From Cupriavidus pauculus (GTDB taxonomy: Bacteria; Pseudomonadota; Gammaproteobacteria; Burkholderiales; Burkholderiaceae), in contig NZ_BPUO01000007.1 in NCBI RefSeq assembly GCF_022179805.1, positions 248,001-312,000 on the forward strand: a stretch of DNA of 64,000 nt, given 5' to 3'. Within the stretch, counting starts at the first letter, position 1, and each line of letters starts with the position of its first letter. Made by a program: the position numbers and the translations under genes. The notes beneath the pieces are model-generated. The model saw only the letters and a program-made list of their open reading frames with translations. It had not been told where the DNA came from and searched no databases. This document shows positions 16,910-28,895 of the stretch, one piece after another.

Positions 16910-18730
16910 TCAGGCGGCCGGCGATTCCTGGTCGGTGGTGCGGTCCATCCGTTGCGGCGCCGATACGCCGATCACGGCCAGGCCGTTCTTCAGCACCTGC
17001 CGCGTGGCGGCCAGCAGCGCCAGGCGGGCGCGCTTGACGGCCTCGTCGTCCACCAGCACGCGGTCGGCGTTGTAGAACGCGTGGAAGTCGCCGGCCAGGT
17101 CGCGCAGGTAGAACGCCACGGCGTGCGGCGCCAGTTCGCCGGCAGCGGCGGCCAGCATGTCCGGGAATTCGGCCAGGCGGCGGCCCAGCGCAATCGCCTG
17201 CGGGCTCACGTCGGCGGCCGTCACGGCGGCCAGGTCCACGCTGGCCAGCTCGGCTAGGCGCGACTCCCAGCCGGCGCCGCCCCATGCCTCGAAGATCGAG
17301 CAGATGCGGGCGTGGGCGTACTGCACGTAATACACCGGGTTCTCGTCGTTCTGCTTCAGCGCCAGGTCCACGTCGAACACGAACTCGGTATCGGCCTTGC
17401 GCGACAGCAGGAAGAAGCGCACGGCGTCGCGGCCGCGCGTGAAGTGCGCGGGCCAGTCGGCCACGCTGGCTTCCAGGCAGCCACGGATGGTCTCGTCGCC
17501 GCCATTGCTCCATTCGATCAGGTCGCGCACGGTCACGTACGAGCCGGCGCGCTTGGAGATCTTCACCTCCTCGCCGTTCTTCATCACGGTGACCATCTTG
17601 TGCAGCACGTAGTCGGGGTAGCCCTGCGGAATGCCGATGTCCAGGCCCTGCAGCCCGGCGCGCACGCGGGCGATGGTGCCGTGGTGGTCGCTGCCCTGCA
17701 CGTTGATGACGTTGGCGAAGCCGCGCTCCCACTTGGTGGTGTGGTAGGCCACGTCCGGCACGAAGTACGTGTAGGTGCCGTCGCCCTTCTTCATGACGCG
17801 GTCCTTGTCGTCACCGTTGTCGGTGGTGCGCAGCCACAGCGCGCCTTCGTTCTCGTAGGTCTTGCCCTTGGCCACCAGCGACCGCACGGCCGCATCCACG
17901 CGCCCGTCGCTGTACAGCGACGACTCCAGGTAATAGCGGTCGAACTTGACGCCAAACGCCTGCAGGTCGATGTCCTGCTCGTTGCGCAGGTAGGTCACGG
18001 CAAACTTGCGGATCGACTCCAGGTCTTCCACGTTGCCCGACGCCGTGACCGGCTCGCCATCGGAGGCCGCCACGGTCTTGCCGGCCAGGAAGTCGGTGGC
18101 GATATCGGCGATGTAGTCGCCGTTGTAGGCCGATTCCGGCCAGCCGGCGTCGCCCGGCTTCAGGCCGCGCGCACGCGCCTGGACCGACACGGCCAGCGTG
18201 TGGATCTGCACGCCGGCGTCGTTGTAGTAGAACTCGCGGTGCACCTTCCAGCCTTGCCAGGCCAGCAGGTTGGCCAGGGCGTCGCCCAGGGCCGCCTGGC
18301 GGCCGTGGCCCACGTGCAGCGGGCCGGTCGGGTTGGCGGACACAAACTCCACCAGCACCTGGCCGTGCTCTCCGGCCGGGCGGGCGCCGAAGCGGTCGCC
18401 GTCGGCCAGCACCGCGCGCAGCACCTCGGCGCGTGCCTGGGCCGTCAGGCGCAGGTTGATGAAGCCGGGACCGGCGATCTCCAGCGCGGCCACCAGGGCG
18501 GACGCGCGCGGATCAGCCTGGACGGCATCCACCACCTTCTGCGCCAGTTCGCGCGGGTTGGTCTTCAGGGCCTTGGCCACCTGCATGGCGATGTTGCACG
18601 CCAGGTCGCCGTGGGCGGCGGCCTTCGGGCGCTCGAACGTGACCGCAGGCAGGTTGGCGTCGGCCGGGGCGAGCGCGCGCACGGCATCGGTGAACGCGGC
18701 GGCGAGTTGGGAGGTCTGAACAGGCAGCAT
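16910..18730 (-). CDS. argS: arginyl-tRNA synthetase
   Basis: Class I aminoacyl-tRNA synthetase charging tRNA-Arg. The 606 residues include the N-terminal Add-1 domain, the HIGH-type site HVGH at 139-142 ([12 protein letters not shown]), the KISKRAGS segment that replaces KMSKS, and the C-terminal DALR anticodon-binding domain ending in [18 protein letters not shown]. Followed closely by the SPOR gene on the same strand. The divergent neighbour is the DUF1840 gene. Confidence 0.97.
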   Translation of the reverse strand: MLPVQTSQLAAAFTDAVRALAPADANLPAVTFERPKAAAHGDLACNIAMQVAKALKTNPRELAQKVVDAVQADPRASALVAALEIAGPGFINLRLTAQARAEVLRAVLADGDRFGARPAGEHGQVLVEFVSANPTGPLHVGHGRQAALGDALANLLAWQGWKVHREFYYNDAGVQIHTLAVSVQARARGLKPGDAGWPESAYNGDYIADIATDFLAGKTVAASDGEPVTASGNVEDLESIRKFAVTYLRNEQDIDLQAFGVKFDRYYLESSLYSDGRVDAAVRSLVAKGKTYENEGALWLRTTDNGDDKDRVMKKGDGTYTYFVPDVAYHTTKWERGFANVINVQGSDHHGTIARVRAGLQGLDIGIPQGYPDYVLHKMVTVMKNGEEVKISKRAGSYVTVRDLIEWSNGGDETIRGCLEASVADWPAHFTRGRDAVRFFLLSRKADTEFVFDVDLALKQNDENPVYYVQYAHARICSIFEAWGGAGWESRLAELASVDLAAVTAADVSPQAIALGRRLAEFPDMLAAAAGELAPHAVAFYLRDLAGDFHAFYNADRVLVDDEAVKRARLALLAATRQVLKNGLAVIGVSAPQRMDRTTDQESPAA

Positions 18731-18916
18731 GGGTGTCTGGGCCTTGGAAAGCTGGAATGCTCCGGGGCACCCGGACGCGGGCCAATGTGAAGGCCCCGCC
18801 GCGCGCCCCGCAGTGGAAATCGGGAAACGCGGAATTTTATCAGGTGCTATGCTGACATCATGCGACGACCTGTGCGCCCGGCGCCAGTGACGTCACGACT
18901 CGTGAAAGGAAACATC

Positions 18917-19237
18917 ATGCTGATCACCTTCAAATCCCACGCGGCGCAGGACCTGATCATGATGAAGGATCTTGCCATCACCCTGCTTGGCATCATCGGC
19001 AAGCATCTGGGCGAACGCGGGGTGATCACGTCCGACGAAATGCCGGCGGCCATCCGCAAGCTGGAAGCTGCCGTCCAGGACGCCAAGAAGGTTCATCCCG
19101 CCGACACCACCGTGCACCCCGGCCAGGACGACGAACGCGAGGAAGAGCCGCTGCACCTGGGCCAACGCGCGTATCCGTTCCTGGACATGCTGCGCCTGTC
19201 GCAAAAGGAAGGCACCAACGTGATGTGGGGCGTCTGA
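18917..19237 (+). CDS. DUF1840 family protein
   Basis: A 106-residue protein starting MLITFKSHAAQDLIMMKDLA, the conserved opening of DUF1840, a small family of beta-proteobacteria. The middle has GVITSDEMPAAIRKLEAA; the end is YPFLDMLRLSQKEGTNVMWGV. The start at 18917 is supported by GAAAGGA eight bases upstream; a longer frame begins at 18860 without a ribosome site. No signal peptide or membrane segment. Function unknown. Confidence 0.85.
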   Translation: MLITFKSHAAQDLIMMKDLAITLLGIIGKHLGERGVITSDEMPAAIRKLEAAVQDAKKVHPADTTVHPGQDDEREEEPLHLGQRAYPFLDMLRLSQKEGTNVMWGV

Positions 19238-19387
19238 CCCCCATCCGCGTTCCTTCAGCGTTTACCGGCACGGCGCCGCCTGAGCACGGCGCCGCCGCCC
19301 GCCCTCTTCTGGCGGCCAATCGCGCCGTCCCACCCGCCACGCCCCTCCCCCGAATTGAAAGCCGGCTGAAAGGTTTCGCCGCCGGCC

Positions 19388-19421
19388 AAAAAAAAGCCCG
19401 GACACCATGAGGTGCCCGGGC
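19388..19421 (-). terminator. intrinsic terminator of the DUF1328-DUF883 unit
   Basis: An 11-bp stem with one mismatch (gcccggacacc at 19396-19406 against ggtgcccgggc at 19411-19421) preceded on the plus strand by eight A, which become an eight-T tract on the minus strand. It lies about 90 bp after the stop of the DUF883 gene. The rest of 19238-19512 shows nothing else. Confidence 0.85.
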
Positions 19422-19512
19422 ATCCCGGATCAGGGATGTATCCGGAAAGGGGGGTTGCTGCAGGGGTAAGGGGAGAGACCCTCGAATTCGTGTTGATGCT
19501 GGCTATGGCCGG

Positions 19513-19932
19513 CTAGTCGCCATTGCGCCGGCTGGCCAGCAGCAGTCCAACGCACGCGCCCACCAGAGCCGCCAGGCCCACCGCCTTCAGCGGCGATTCG
19601 GCAACGCGCTGGCGTCCGTGGTCGACGGCCACGTCAACCTGGTCGCGCGCCCAATGCATGCCGTCGCGGCCGTGTTCGCGCATGCGGTCGCTCAGGTCGT
19701 GGGCGCGGGCACGCAGCCTGCGTCCGGCGGCCATGCCTTCGGCCGAGCCTTCACGCGCCAGCACGTCGATGGTCTGCTGGAGCTGGGCGATCAGCGCCTT
19801 GACTTCGTCCGTCACGGGGACGGCGGCGTCGCGCGTATCGCGGGCGGCATGTCGGATCTGGCGCACGGCCGCGTCCGCGCTGTCTTGCAGATGGTTGATT
19901 TCCTTGCGGATCTTGGGATTCTGCGTGAGCAT
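19513..19932 (-). CDS. DUF883 family (ElaB/YqjD-like) membrane-anchored protein
   Basis: A 139-residue protein. Most of the chain is a charged amphipathic helix or coiled coil (IRKEINHLQDSADAAVRQ through VDVAVDHGRQRVAES), and the C-terminus has a single hydrophobic helix (AVGLAALVGACVGLLLASR). ElaB/YqjD proteins of this layout sit in the inner membrane, can bind ribosomes and rise in stationary phase. The start at 19932 is set by AAGGAG upstream; an earlier in-frame Met at 19950 is less likely. It follows the DUF1328 gene by 75 bp. Confidence 0.85.
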   Translation of the reverse strand: MLTQNPKIRKEINHLQDSADAAVRQIRHAARDTRDAAVPVTDEVKALIAQLQQTIDVLAREGSAEGMAAGRRLRARAHDLSDRMREHGRDGMHWARDQVDVAVDHGRQRVAESPLKAVGLAALVGACVGLLLASRRNGD

Positions 19933-20007
19933 GGATACTCCTTTTTTCAATCCTTGGCGTGGTCACCCGCCGGTCCCCCGGACGGGCAACTGCACGACCC
20001 GGCACGC

Positions 20008-20172
20008 TTAACGACGGCGCACCAGGCCCATCACGGCTGCCACCAGCGCCACGACCAGGAAGATGAAGAACAGGATCTTGGCGATTTCCACCGCGCCGGC
20101 CGCAATACCACCGAAGCCGAAAATCGCCGCCACCAGGGCGACAATGAAAAAGACGAGTGCGTAGTACAGCAT
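20008..20172 (-). CDS. DUF1328 (YtjA-like) small membrane protein
   Basis: A 54-residue protein read directly from the minus strand: start [20 protein letters not shown], then [19 protein letters not shown] and the basic end GLVRRR. Two hydrophobic helices with a short loop match the DUF1328/YtjA family. These proteins are short enough to be missed by length-filtered ORF calls. It lies upstream of the DUF883 gene on the same strand, and such pairs recur among stress-induced envelope genes. Exact function unknown. Confidence 0.85.
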   Translation of the reverse strand: MLYYALVFFIVALVAAIFGFGGIAAGAVEIAKILFFIFLVVALVAAVMGLVRRR

Positions 20173-20440
20173 GACCGGTCTCCCGAGGTTAGCGAGCGCA
20201 CCTGGCTGCCGGTGCGTTCGGCTTGCGCCACGGTGCGCAAGCTCATAGCCTCATCCTAGGGTTCCACCCAAGGACCGCACACCGAACACCGACCGATTCA
20301 GATGTCAGCCAAGTCCTACAGCGCGCAGCGCGACCCGCCGGATGTGGCCGCGGCGCGCCGCCGGTACGATTGACCCCAACACGACGATGTGATTCCATGG
20401 CCGCACGCCGCGCGGGCGGTGCATCAACCGGTAACTCCCG

Positions 20441-21832
20441 ATGGCCAAGCATTCCTTACTTTTGAGAAACACCCTGCTGCTCGCGGGCGGCATCGTGCTG
20501 ACGCTGGCCGTGCTGATCGCCTCGGAAACCGGGAACCTGCGGCTGCGCGAAGGCTATACGGAGGCCATCCGCTCCCAGCAACTTCAGAGCGACCTCGGTG
20601 CGCTGGCGGCCGAACTGGTCAACGCCGAAGCCGGGCAGCGTGGGTTCTTGCTGACCGGCAAGGACAGCTACCTGGACCCGTACTACGCGGCGCTGCCGCA
20701 CATCACCGAGCTGATGTCGCGCATTCGCCAGCACTACGCCAACGACCCCGAGGGCCTGCGCCAGTTCGGCGAGACCTCGCAGTTCGTGACGCGCAAGCTC
20801 AACGAGATGGCGCTGACGTTGGTGTACGGCAAGCGCGACGTCGACGTGGCGCTGGACATGATTCGTACCGATTTCGGCAAGCAGACCATGGAAAGCGCGC
20901 GACGCGGCCTGGAACAGCTGCAATCGCGCGAATCGGGCACGGTCACGCACAACCTGGAGGCTGCCGAGCACGACCTGCAGCTGTCGCGCTACGGCATCGG
21001 CCTGCTGACCACCATCAACATCCTGCTGCTGGTGGCGGTGGGCCTGGGGCACCAACGCCGCATGAAGATGGCCGAGGCCGCGCGCGAACAACTCGAAGAG
21101 GAAAGCGCGCGGCTGGATCGCAAGGTACGCGCACGCACGCGGCAGCTCTCCGCGCTGGCCGCCCACTTGCAGCGCGTGACCGAGGACGAGAAGACGCGCC
21201 TGGCGCGCGAGCTGCACGACGAACTGGGCGCCATCCTCACCGCCATCAAGCTCGACCTGCACTGGGTGAAGATGCGCGTGCAGCAGACGCATCCCGAGGC
21301 GCGCGACAAGATCACGCGCGTGATGCAGCACGCCGACCAGGCCATCCAGATCAAGCGCCGCCTGATCGAGGACCTGCGGCCCACGGTGTTGCTGAACCTG
21401 GGCCTGCGCGAGGCCATCGTGCAGCAGGTGGAAGACGTGGGCGCCCGCAACCAGTGGGAAACGCGGCTAGACCTGCCCGAATCGCTGCCGCAGCTACGCG
21501 ACAACGCGGCCATCGCGCTGTACCGGATCGTGCAGGAGTCTCTGAACAACACCAGCAAGCACGCCGAAGCACAGCATGTTGCCGTGTCGCTGGCCTGCAC
21601 CAGCCAGCACCTGACCCTGACAATCCGCGACGACGGCCGCGGCCTGCCGCCCGATTTCGACGCGGGCAGCATCGCCGGCCATCACGGCCTGCTGGGCATG
21701 GAGCAGCGGGTACTGGCGCTGGGCGGTACGATGCACGCGGACTCGGCGCCGGGTCAGGGCGTGACGATTCGCGTGGAGGTGCCGCTGACGACGTCGGTGC
21801 TGGCGCCGCCAGAGGAAACTACGGAAGTTTGA
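20441..21832 (+). CDS. CHASE3-domain sensor histidine kinase (NarX/DegS-type)
   Basis: A 463-residue membrane sensor kinase. TM1 is at about 9-27, a periplasmic CHASE3 domain at about 35-180 (with the AEAGQRGFLLTGKDSYLDPY hallmark), and TM2 at about 185-203. A coiled linker leads to the HisKA_3 domain with phosphoacceptor His259 in ARELHDELGAILTAIK. The ATPase domain follows, with an N box at VQESLNNTSKHA and a G box at IRDDGRGLPPDF. This kinase class partners NarL-type response regulators. Two regulators lie convergently just downstream (22.0-23.1 kb). The signal is unknown. Confidence 0.93.
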   Translation: MAKHSLLLRNTLLLAGGIVLTLAVLIASETGNLRLREGYTEAIRSQQLQSDLGALAAELVNAEAGQRGFLLTGKDSYLDPYYAALPHITELMSRIRQHYANDPEGLRQFGETSQFVTRKLNEMALTLVYGKRDVDVALDMIRTDFGKQTMESARRGLEQLQSRESGTVTHNLEAAEHDLQLSRYGIGLLTTINILLLVAVGLGHQRRMKMAEAAREQLEEESARLDRKVRARTRQLSALAAHLQRVTEDEKTRLARELHDELGAILTAIKLDLHWVKMRVQQTHPEARDKITRVMQHADQAIQIKRRLIEDLRPTVLLNLGLREAIVQQVEDVGARNQWETRLDLPESLPQLRDNAAIALYRIVQESLNNTSKHAEAQHVAVSLACTSQHLTLTIRDDGRGLPPDFDAGSIAGHHGLLGMEQRVLALGGTMHADSAPGQGVTIRVEVPLTTSVLAPPEETTEV

Positions 21833-21845
21833 TTGGCTGAAGCAG

Positions 21846-21978
21846 GCTCCCCTCTCCCGCGAAGTGGGAGAGGGGTTGGGGGAGAGGGCATCGAGGTTCT
21901 GCTTGCCGAAAGACGTCGCAATTTGAACCGCCGCGCCCTCTCCCCCTGCCCCTCTCCCGCAACGCGGGAGAGGGGAGC
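21846..21978. repeat. dispersed intergenic repeat, copy B
   Basis: A 133-bp element with perfect 15-bp terminal inverted repeats (gctcccctctcccgc and its complement). Each end is itself a hairpin of C/T- and G/A-rich arms. The core holds gaggttctgcttgccga and gcaatttgaaccgcc, the reverse complement of the cores of copies A and D. It lies between the convergent kinase and response-regulator genes and could serve as a bidirectional transcription stop. Confidence 0.9.
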
Positions 21979-22006
21979 AAACCGACCGGGAAGACCAAGA
22001 ACCGCC

Positions 22007-22423
22007 TCAAGAACCCGACGTCGCGTAGTCCTCGATCACGCGGAACACCTGTTCCAGTTCCAGTGACTTGTCGAAGAAGTAGTCGGCACCGGCCTCAGTG
22101 CACTGGCGGCGGTACATCGACACCTGGGCATGGTTGGTGTAGACGATGCGGATGCCCGACGTGCCCGCCTTCTGCATTTCACGCAGGACGTTGATGCCGT
22201 TGCCCTGGCGCAGTTGCAGGTCGACGATCGACACATCGTACTGGCCATGGGAGGCCAGCCGCACCGCCGAGCTTTCCGTATCGGCCCAGTCCACGGACTC
22301 GACGAACGGAAACGCGGTCAGGTATTCCAACAGCATGCCCCGCAAGACCTCCGAGTCCTCGATCAGGAGGACTCGCAGCGTACGGTTGGGAGAGGCCGTG
22401 GCTTGCTCCGGCATGCTTGGCAA
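22007..22423 (-). CDS. single-domain response regulator (REC only)
   Basis: A 138-residue receiver domain without an output domain. The acidic pocket is IEDSE near residue 21, the phosphoacceptor is Asp68 (DVSIVDLQLRQGNGI), the switch Thr is in IVYTNHAQ and the conserved Lys is Lys119 (FFDKSLE). It could act as a phosphate sink or phosphorelay partner for the nearby kinase, or signal by protein contact. It lies 58 bp beyond the stop of the NarL-type regulator on the same strand. An earlier or later Met could be the start. Confidence 0.9.
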   Translation of the reverse strand: MPSMPEQATASPNRTLRVLLIEDSEVLRGMLLEYLTAFPFVESVDWADTESSAVRLASHGQYDVSIVDLQLRQGNGINVLREMQKAGTSGIRIVYTNHAQVSMYRRQCTEAGADYFFDKSLELEQVFRVIEDYATSGS

Positions 22424-22481
22424 CTGTCAGGCGAAGAGGTTGACGATGAACGTTCTGGGCACGATGAATGCTGAGGCCGGA

Positions 22482-23114
22482 CTATTCCACGAGCCCATTC
22501 TTGATGGCGTAGTAGGTCAGGTCGGCATTGGTCTTCATGCCCATCTTCTCCAGGATGCGGGAGCGGTAGGTACTGACGGTCTTCACGCTGAGGAACAGCT
22601 CGTCGGCAATCACCGAGACCGACTGGCCTCGCGACAGTTTGCAGAAGATCTGGAACTCGCGCTCCGACAACGTCTGGTGCACCGGCTGTTCGGTCGGCTT
22701 GTCGAGCCCGCCGATCAGCAGGTCCGCCACGGTGGGGCTGACATAGCGGCGGCCCTGCGCGACGGTGCGGATGGCCTTGACCAGATCATCCGGTGCGGAT
22801 TCCTTGGTCAGGTAGCCTGAGGCCCCGGCGCGAATCAGGTTGATCGCGTACTGGTCTTCCGGATAGGTGGAAAGGATCAGCACGGGCAGGTTGGGCAAAC
22901 GCTGCCGGATCAGTTTCAGTACATCGATGCCGTTGCGGTCCGGCATCGATATGTCGAGTACGAGGACGTCGAACTCGCTATCGCGCAACTGCGCCATCAC
23001 TTCGTCGCCGCTGGCGGCTTCGCCCGTCACCTTGATGTCGGGCTCCTCTGAAATGAACTGGCGCAGACCGGCGCGTACGATCTCGTGATCGTCGGCGATC
23101 AGGACGCGAATCAT
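22482..23114 (-). CDS. NarL/FixJ-family response regulator
   Basis: A 210-residue DNA-binding response regulator. The REC domain has DD at 8-9, phosphoacceptor Asp54 (VLVLDISMPDRNGID) and Lys104. The LuxR-type helix-turn-helix is at about 148-206 (LSEREFQIFCKLSRGQSVSVIADEL and KTVSTYRSRILEKMGM). The start MIRVLIADDHE was chosen since it opens directly on the first REC strand; a 22-residue upstream extension exists. It faces the CHASE3 kinase, its most likely partner. Targets unknown. Confidence 0.93.
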   Translation of the reverse strand: MIRVLIADDHEIVRAGLRQFISEEPDIKVTGEAASGDEVMAQLRDSEFDVLVLDISMPDRNGIDVLKLIRQRLPNLPVLILSTYPEDQYAINLIRAGASGYLTKESAPDDLVKAIRTVAQGRRYVSPTVADLLIGGLDKPTEQPVHQTLSEREFQIFCKLSRGQSVSVIADELFLSVKTVSTYRSRILEKMGMKTNADLTYYAIKNGLVE

Positions 23115-23327
23115 CGGTGTCTCCACGGTGAGAGGGCGGCCCGGGCGGCATGAAGCACGATCCGGGCCGATTTTCTGCATTGTAGTGCCCGGGCCGCGCG
23201 GAATATGTCGGTGTCAGGCTGACATGACGCGCCACGGCGACACGGCAAGGTGGTTGCCGTGCTTCGTGATGACGGCGCCCGGGCGAAGGGAAATGCTGCG
23301 GCGCGGCAGTGATGTGCCGGCCAATGC

Positions 23328-23355
23328 GAAACGGGCGCCCAGGGGCGCCCGTTTC
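23328..23355 (-). terminator. terminator-like hairpin after the secreted low-complexity gene
   Basis: A perfect 12-bp stem (gaaacgggcgcc against ggcgcccgtttc) with loop cagg. It lies 68 bp past the stop of the minus-strand gene at 23423. The T tract is short (TTTC), so strength is uncertain. It occupies the 308-bp gap 23115-23422, which otherwise shows no gene. Confidence 0.6.
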
Positions 23356-23422
23356 TGCATTCGCGGCGGCGGCTCGGGAACGGTCTGGAGGGCCCGTTCC
23401 GGCCGCGCGCCGGCGTCGCGTA

Positions 23423-23779
23423 TTACTTCGTGGTGGTGCTGGCTTCCGTGCCGGCCGAGGCGCCGAGCGTATCGCCCTTCTTCGCCTTCGACTTGGCATG
23501 GCTTGAGTGCTTGCCCTTGGTGTCCTTGTCGGTCGTGCCCGCACCCAGGCTGGCCTTGCCGCCGGCCTCGGCCGCACTCGGGCTGGCCGGAGTCACTGCG
23601 CCGCCAGCTGCGCCACCGGCATTGATGCCCGCGTTGGCGCCGGCATTCTGGGAAGGTGCGTTCACGGAGGCGCCGACGCCCGTTTGGGTGCCAACCGTGG
23701 CACCGGTGCCTTGGGCCATCGCCAGCGACGAGGCAGCAGCAATCGACAGGGCGGACAGGGAGATCAGCAGCTTCTTCAT
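23423..23779 (-). CDS. small secreted Gly/Ala/Lys-rich protein of unknown function
   Basis: A 118-residue protein. A clear Sec signal peptide (MKKLLISLSALSIAAASSLAMA) precedes a low-complexity mature part rich in Gly, Ala, Asn, Ser and Thr (repeated NAGANAGINAGGAAGG), then a basic Lys/His/Ser segment (KDTKGKHSSHAKSKAKKGD). No known domain is recognised. The start at 23779 has AAAGGAG upstream; an earlier in-frame Met lacks that. It is monocistronic, with its own hairpin downstream. It is not related to the regulators next door by sequence. Confidence 0.7.
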   Translation of the reverse strand: MKKLLISLSALSIAAASSLAMAQGTGATVGTQTGVGASVNAPSQNAGANAGINAGGAAGGAVTPASPSAAEAGGKASLGAGTTDKDTKGKHSSHAKSKAKKGDTLGASAGTEASTTTK

Positions 23780-24012
23780 GGGAGAGACTCCTTTACTGAA
23801 TGCGCCACGGCGAACCATTCGCCTGCGGCATTCACGCGGTGTCACGTGAACTGGGTTCCAGTCTATGGACGCAGCCCATGCCGGTCTGTGAGCACTTGTC
23901 AGCTTCTGTAAGCAGTCGTGAAGACATTGCGAACATGGCCGGACCGCGCGCCGTACCAGCCATCAGGTAACGTGCGCATCGTATTTCCCTTATGTATCAA
24001 CGGCAGATGCAC

Positions 24013-24055
24013 AAATAAAAAGGCCGGGAGGCCGCTATTGCGCGGCGTCCCGGCC
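24013..24055 (-). terminator. intrinsic terminator of the metH genes
   Basis: A 14-bp stem with one mismatch (ggccgggaggccgc at 24022-24035 against gcggcgtcccggcc at 24042-24055), followed on the minus strand by TTTTTATTT. It lies about 30 bp after the stop of the second metH gene. Confidence 0.9.
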
Positions 24056-24086
24056 ATTGCAACTGCTTACAGCTGCAGTAAAGCTA

Positions 24087-26834
<2,748 letters not shown>

Positions 26835-26869
26835 GATGTCTCGTTTCTATGCGGTGCGTGCGTCGATGT

Positions 26870-27946
26870 TCAGGCGGCCGAGGCGGCGCTGTCAGCAGTG
26901 TCTTCGCGGTACTGGCCCGGCCAGGCGCGCGGCGCCTTGCCAGCCACGCGCTTGGCGATGGCGGCGATGTGGTCGGGCGTGGTGCCGCAGCATCCGCCTA
27001 CCAGGTTCACCAGACCCGACGCGGCGAACTCCTCCACCAGTGCCGAGGTGACTTCCGGCGTTTCGTCGAAGCCCGTGTCGCTCATCGGGTTCGGCAGGCC
27101 CGCGTTCGGATAGCACGACACCGCCACGTCGCACACCTTCGCCAGTTCGGCGATGTACGGCCGCATCAGCGTGGCACCAAGCGCGCAGTTCAGGCCGAAC
27201 GTCACCGGGCGCACGTGGCGCAGGCTGTTCCAAAACGCTTCCACGGTCTGGCCCGACAGGATGCGGCCCGACGCGTCGGTGACGGTGCCCGAGATCATCA
27301 CGGGCACGCGTTCGCCGGTGTCCTCGAACAGCTGGTCGATCGCGAACATCGCGGCCTTGGCGTTCAGCGTGTCGAAGATGGTCTCGACCAGGAACACGTC
27401 GGCGCCGCCTTCCAACAGGGCCTTGCCCTGCTCGTAGTACGAATCACGCAGTTCCTCGAACGTGACGTTGCGCGCGCCGGGGTCGTTGACGTCCGGGCTG
27501 ATGCTGGCGGTCTTGGGCGTGGGGCCGAACGCGCCGGCCACGAAGCGCGGCTTCTCGGGCGTGCTGTACTTGTCGCACGCGGCGCGCGCCAGGCGGGCGC
27601 CCTCGACGTTCATCTCGTACGCCAGGTCGGCCATCTTGTAGTCTTCCTGCGCCACGCGCGTGGCACCGAACGTGTTCGTCTCGATCAGGTCGGCGCCGGC
27701 GGCCAGGTATTGCTCGTGGATCTCGCTGATGACGTCGGGACGCGTCAGCAGCAACAGTTCATTGTTGCCCTTGACGTCGATGTGATGCTCGGCGAACCGC
27801 GTACCGCGGTAATCGGCCTCGCCCAGCTTGTAGCGCTGGATCATCGTGCCCATTGCGCCGTCGAGAATCAGGATGCGTTCTTGCAGCAGCCCGGGCAGGC
27901 TGGCGGCCCGGGTATAGGGGCGGGGGACGAATTGGACGGCGCTCAT
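26870..27946 (-). CDS. metH1: methionine synthase, homocysteine S-methyltransferase part
   Basis: A 358-residue protein equal to the N-terminal module of MetH. It opens with [19 protein letters not shown]; the zinc-binding cysteines are in FGLNCALGA and [11 protein letters not shown]. It transfers the methyl group from methylcobalamin (bound by the downstream gene product) to homocysteine. Both halves have their own start codons and intact ends, so this is a natural split rather than a frameshift. No B12 or SAM riboswitch was recognised in the 200 bp upstream. Confidence 0.95.
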   Translation of the reverse strand: MSAVQFVPRPYTRAASLPGLLQERILILDGAMGTMIQRYKLGEADYRGTRFAEHHIDVKGNNELLLLTRPDVISEIHEQYLAAGADLIETNTFGATRVAQEDYKMADLAYEMNVEGARLARAACDKYSTPEKPRFVAGAFGPTPKTASISPDVNDPGARNVTFEELRDSYYEQGKALLEGGADVFLVETIFDTLNAKAAMFAIDQLFEDTGERVPVMISGTVTDASGRILSGQTVEAFWNSLRHVRPVTFGLNCALGATLMRPYIAELAKVCDVAVSCYPNAGLPNPMSDTGFDETPEVTSALVEEFAASGLVNLVGGCCGTTPDHIAAIAKRVAGKAPRAWPGQYREDTADSAASAA

Positions 27947-28147
27947 GGTGGGGCTTCGTTGGATGCGCGCACTTTGGGGCCTTGAAGGCCCGCCGCGCGC
28001 AATTTGGGCAAGACCGCGATTTTATCAGGTAGATCAAGGGATTGCGGGTGGCGCCCCGATGCGGCCGGACGGGCTCTGGCACGGTTGCCGGCGCGCGGCG
28101 CCGCGCCTACACTGAGAGACGTATTCGCCACGAAATCAACCACTTCC

Positions 28148-28540
28148 ATGCAACACCTGAGCCCCGCAGACGCCCGCGCCCTGCTCGACACCGACCCCGA
28201 CGCCCTGTTCATCGACTGCCGCAGCGAGATGGAGTACCTGTTTGTCGGCCATCCGCAGGGCGCACACAACGTGCCCTGGAACGATGGTCCCGACTGGGAG
28301 GTGAACCCGCATTTCGTCCAGGCGGTGAAGAAACTGGCCGGCCATGCTTCGGCGCGGCCCGTGGTGCTGATCTGCCGCAGTGGCAACCGCTCGTCGGCGG
28401 CGGCACGTGCGCTGGAAGGCGCCGGCTTCACCACCGTCTACAACATCCTGCACGGCTTCGAGGGCGACCTCGACGCGCAGCGCCATCGCAACACGGTCAA
28501 TGGCTGGCGCCACGAAGGGCTGCCGTGGGAGCAGTACTGA
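28148..28540 (+). CDS. rhodanese-like domain protein
   Basis: A 130-residue single-domain rhodanese. The active-site loop is LICRSGNRSSAAARAL, with the Cys that carries persulfide sulfur; the first conserved motif is LFIDCRSEMEYLFVGHPQGA. No signal peptide, so cytoplasmic. Rhodaneses move sulfane sulfur, for example from thiosulfate, but the natural donor and acceptor are unknown. Divergent from the metH genes; a hairpin that may act in both directions lies downstream. Confidence 0.9.
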   Translation: MQHLSPADARALLDTDPDALFIDCRSEMEYLFVGHPQGAHNVPWNDGPDWEVNPHFVQAVKKLAGHASARPVVLICRSGNRSSAAARALEGAGFTTVYNILHGFEGDLDAQRHRNTVNGWRHEGLPWEQY

Positions 28541-28570
28541 GACCTGTTCCTGGCCACCCGCCCGCGCCAA

Positions 28571-28601
28571 ATAAAAAGCGCCCGCTCCTCAAGAGCGGGC
28601 G
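28571..28601 (-). terminator. intrinsic terminator between convergent genes
   Basis: A perfect 9-bp stem (cgcccgctc at 28579-28587 against gagcgggcg at 28593-28601). The plus-strand ATAAAAA before it gives a T tract on the minus strand, so it best fits the DUF3567 gene ending at 28638. It may also stall transcription of the convergent rhodanese gene. Confidence 0.85.
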
Positions 28602-28637
28602 TCCTGCGTTCAAGGGAGGCTGGCGACGCTCAGTGGC

Positions 28638-28895
28638 TCAGTGCATCACCAGCGGGTTGTTCATCACAACGTCGAACTTGCCGAGAAACTCGTCAACTTC
28701 CTCTACGGATGGCTCGCTTTCAATCAGACGCGTCACGTCGGCGCGGAAGGTCTCGGCCATATGGCCGCCGAGGAAAATTTCGCGTTTCAGGTTCTTGTCG
28801 ACGATTTCGTAGCCGCCCGAGGCAAGGGTCGCATGCTCGACATCTGCTCCAAACTCGACAATGCAGTAATTGTCGCTGTTGTAGATCATTTGCAT
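28638..28895 (-). CDS. DUF3567 (BTH_I0359-like) family protein
   Basis: An 85-residue acidic protein starting MQMIYNSDNYCIVEFG with a strong ribosome site AGGAGGA. The middle GGYEIVDKNLKREIFLGG and the end KFDVVMNNPLVMH are conserved in this small Burkholderiales family. No membrane segment. A longer frame is open upstream but the Shine-Dalgarno sequence decides the start. Function unknown. Confidence 0.85.
   Translation of the reverse strand: MQMIYNSDNYCIVEFGADVEHATLASGGYEIVDKNLKREIFLGGHMAETFRADVTRLIESEPSVEEVDEFLGKFDVVMNNPLVMH

Noticed and set aside
26835..26869. metH as a frameshifted pseudogene
   Set aside because: Both parts have good starts and full domain ends, and the break is exactly at a domain boundary; split MetH is known in this group.
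27947..28147. Cobalamin or SAM riboswitch upstream of metH1
   Set aside because: No conserved B12-box or SAM core was found in the 200 bp available.
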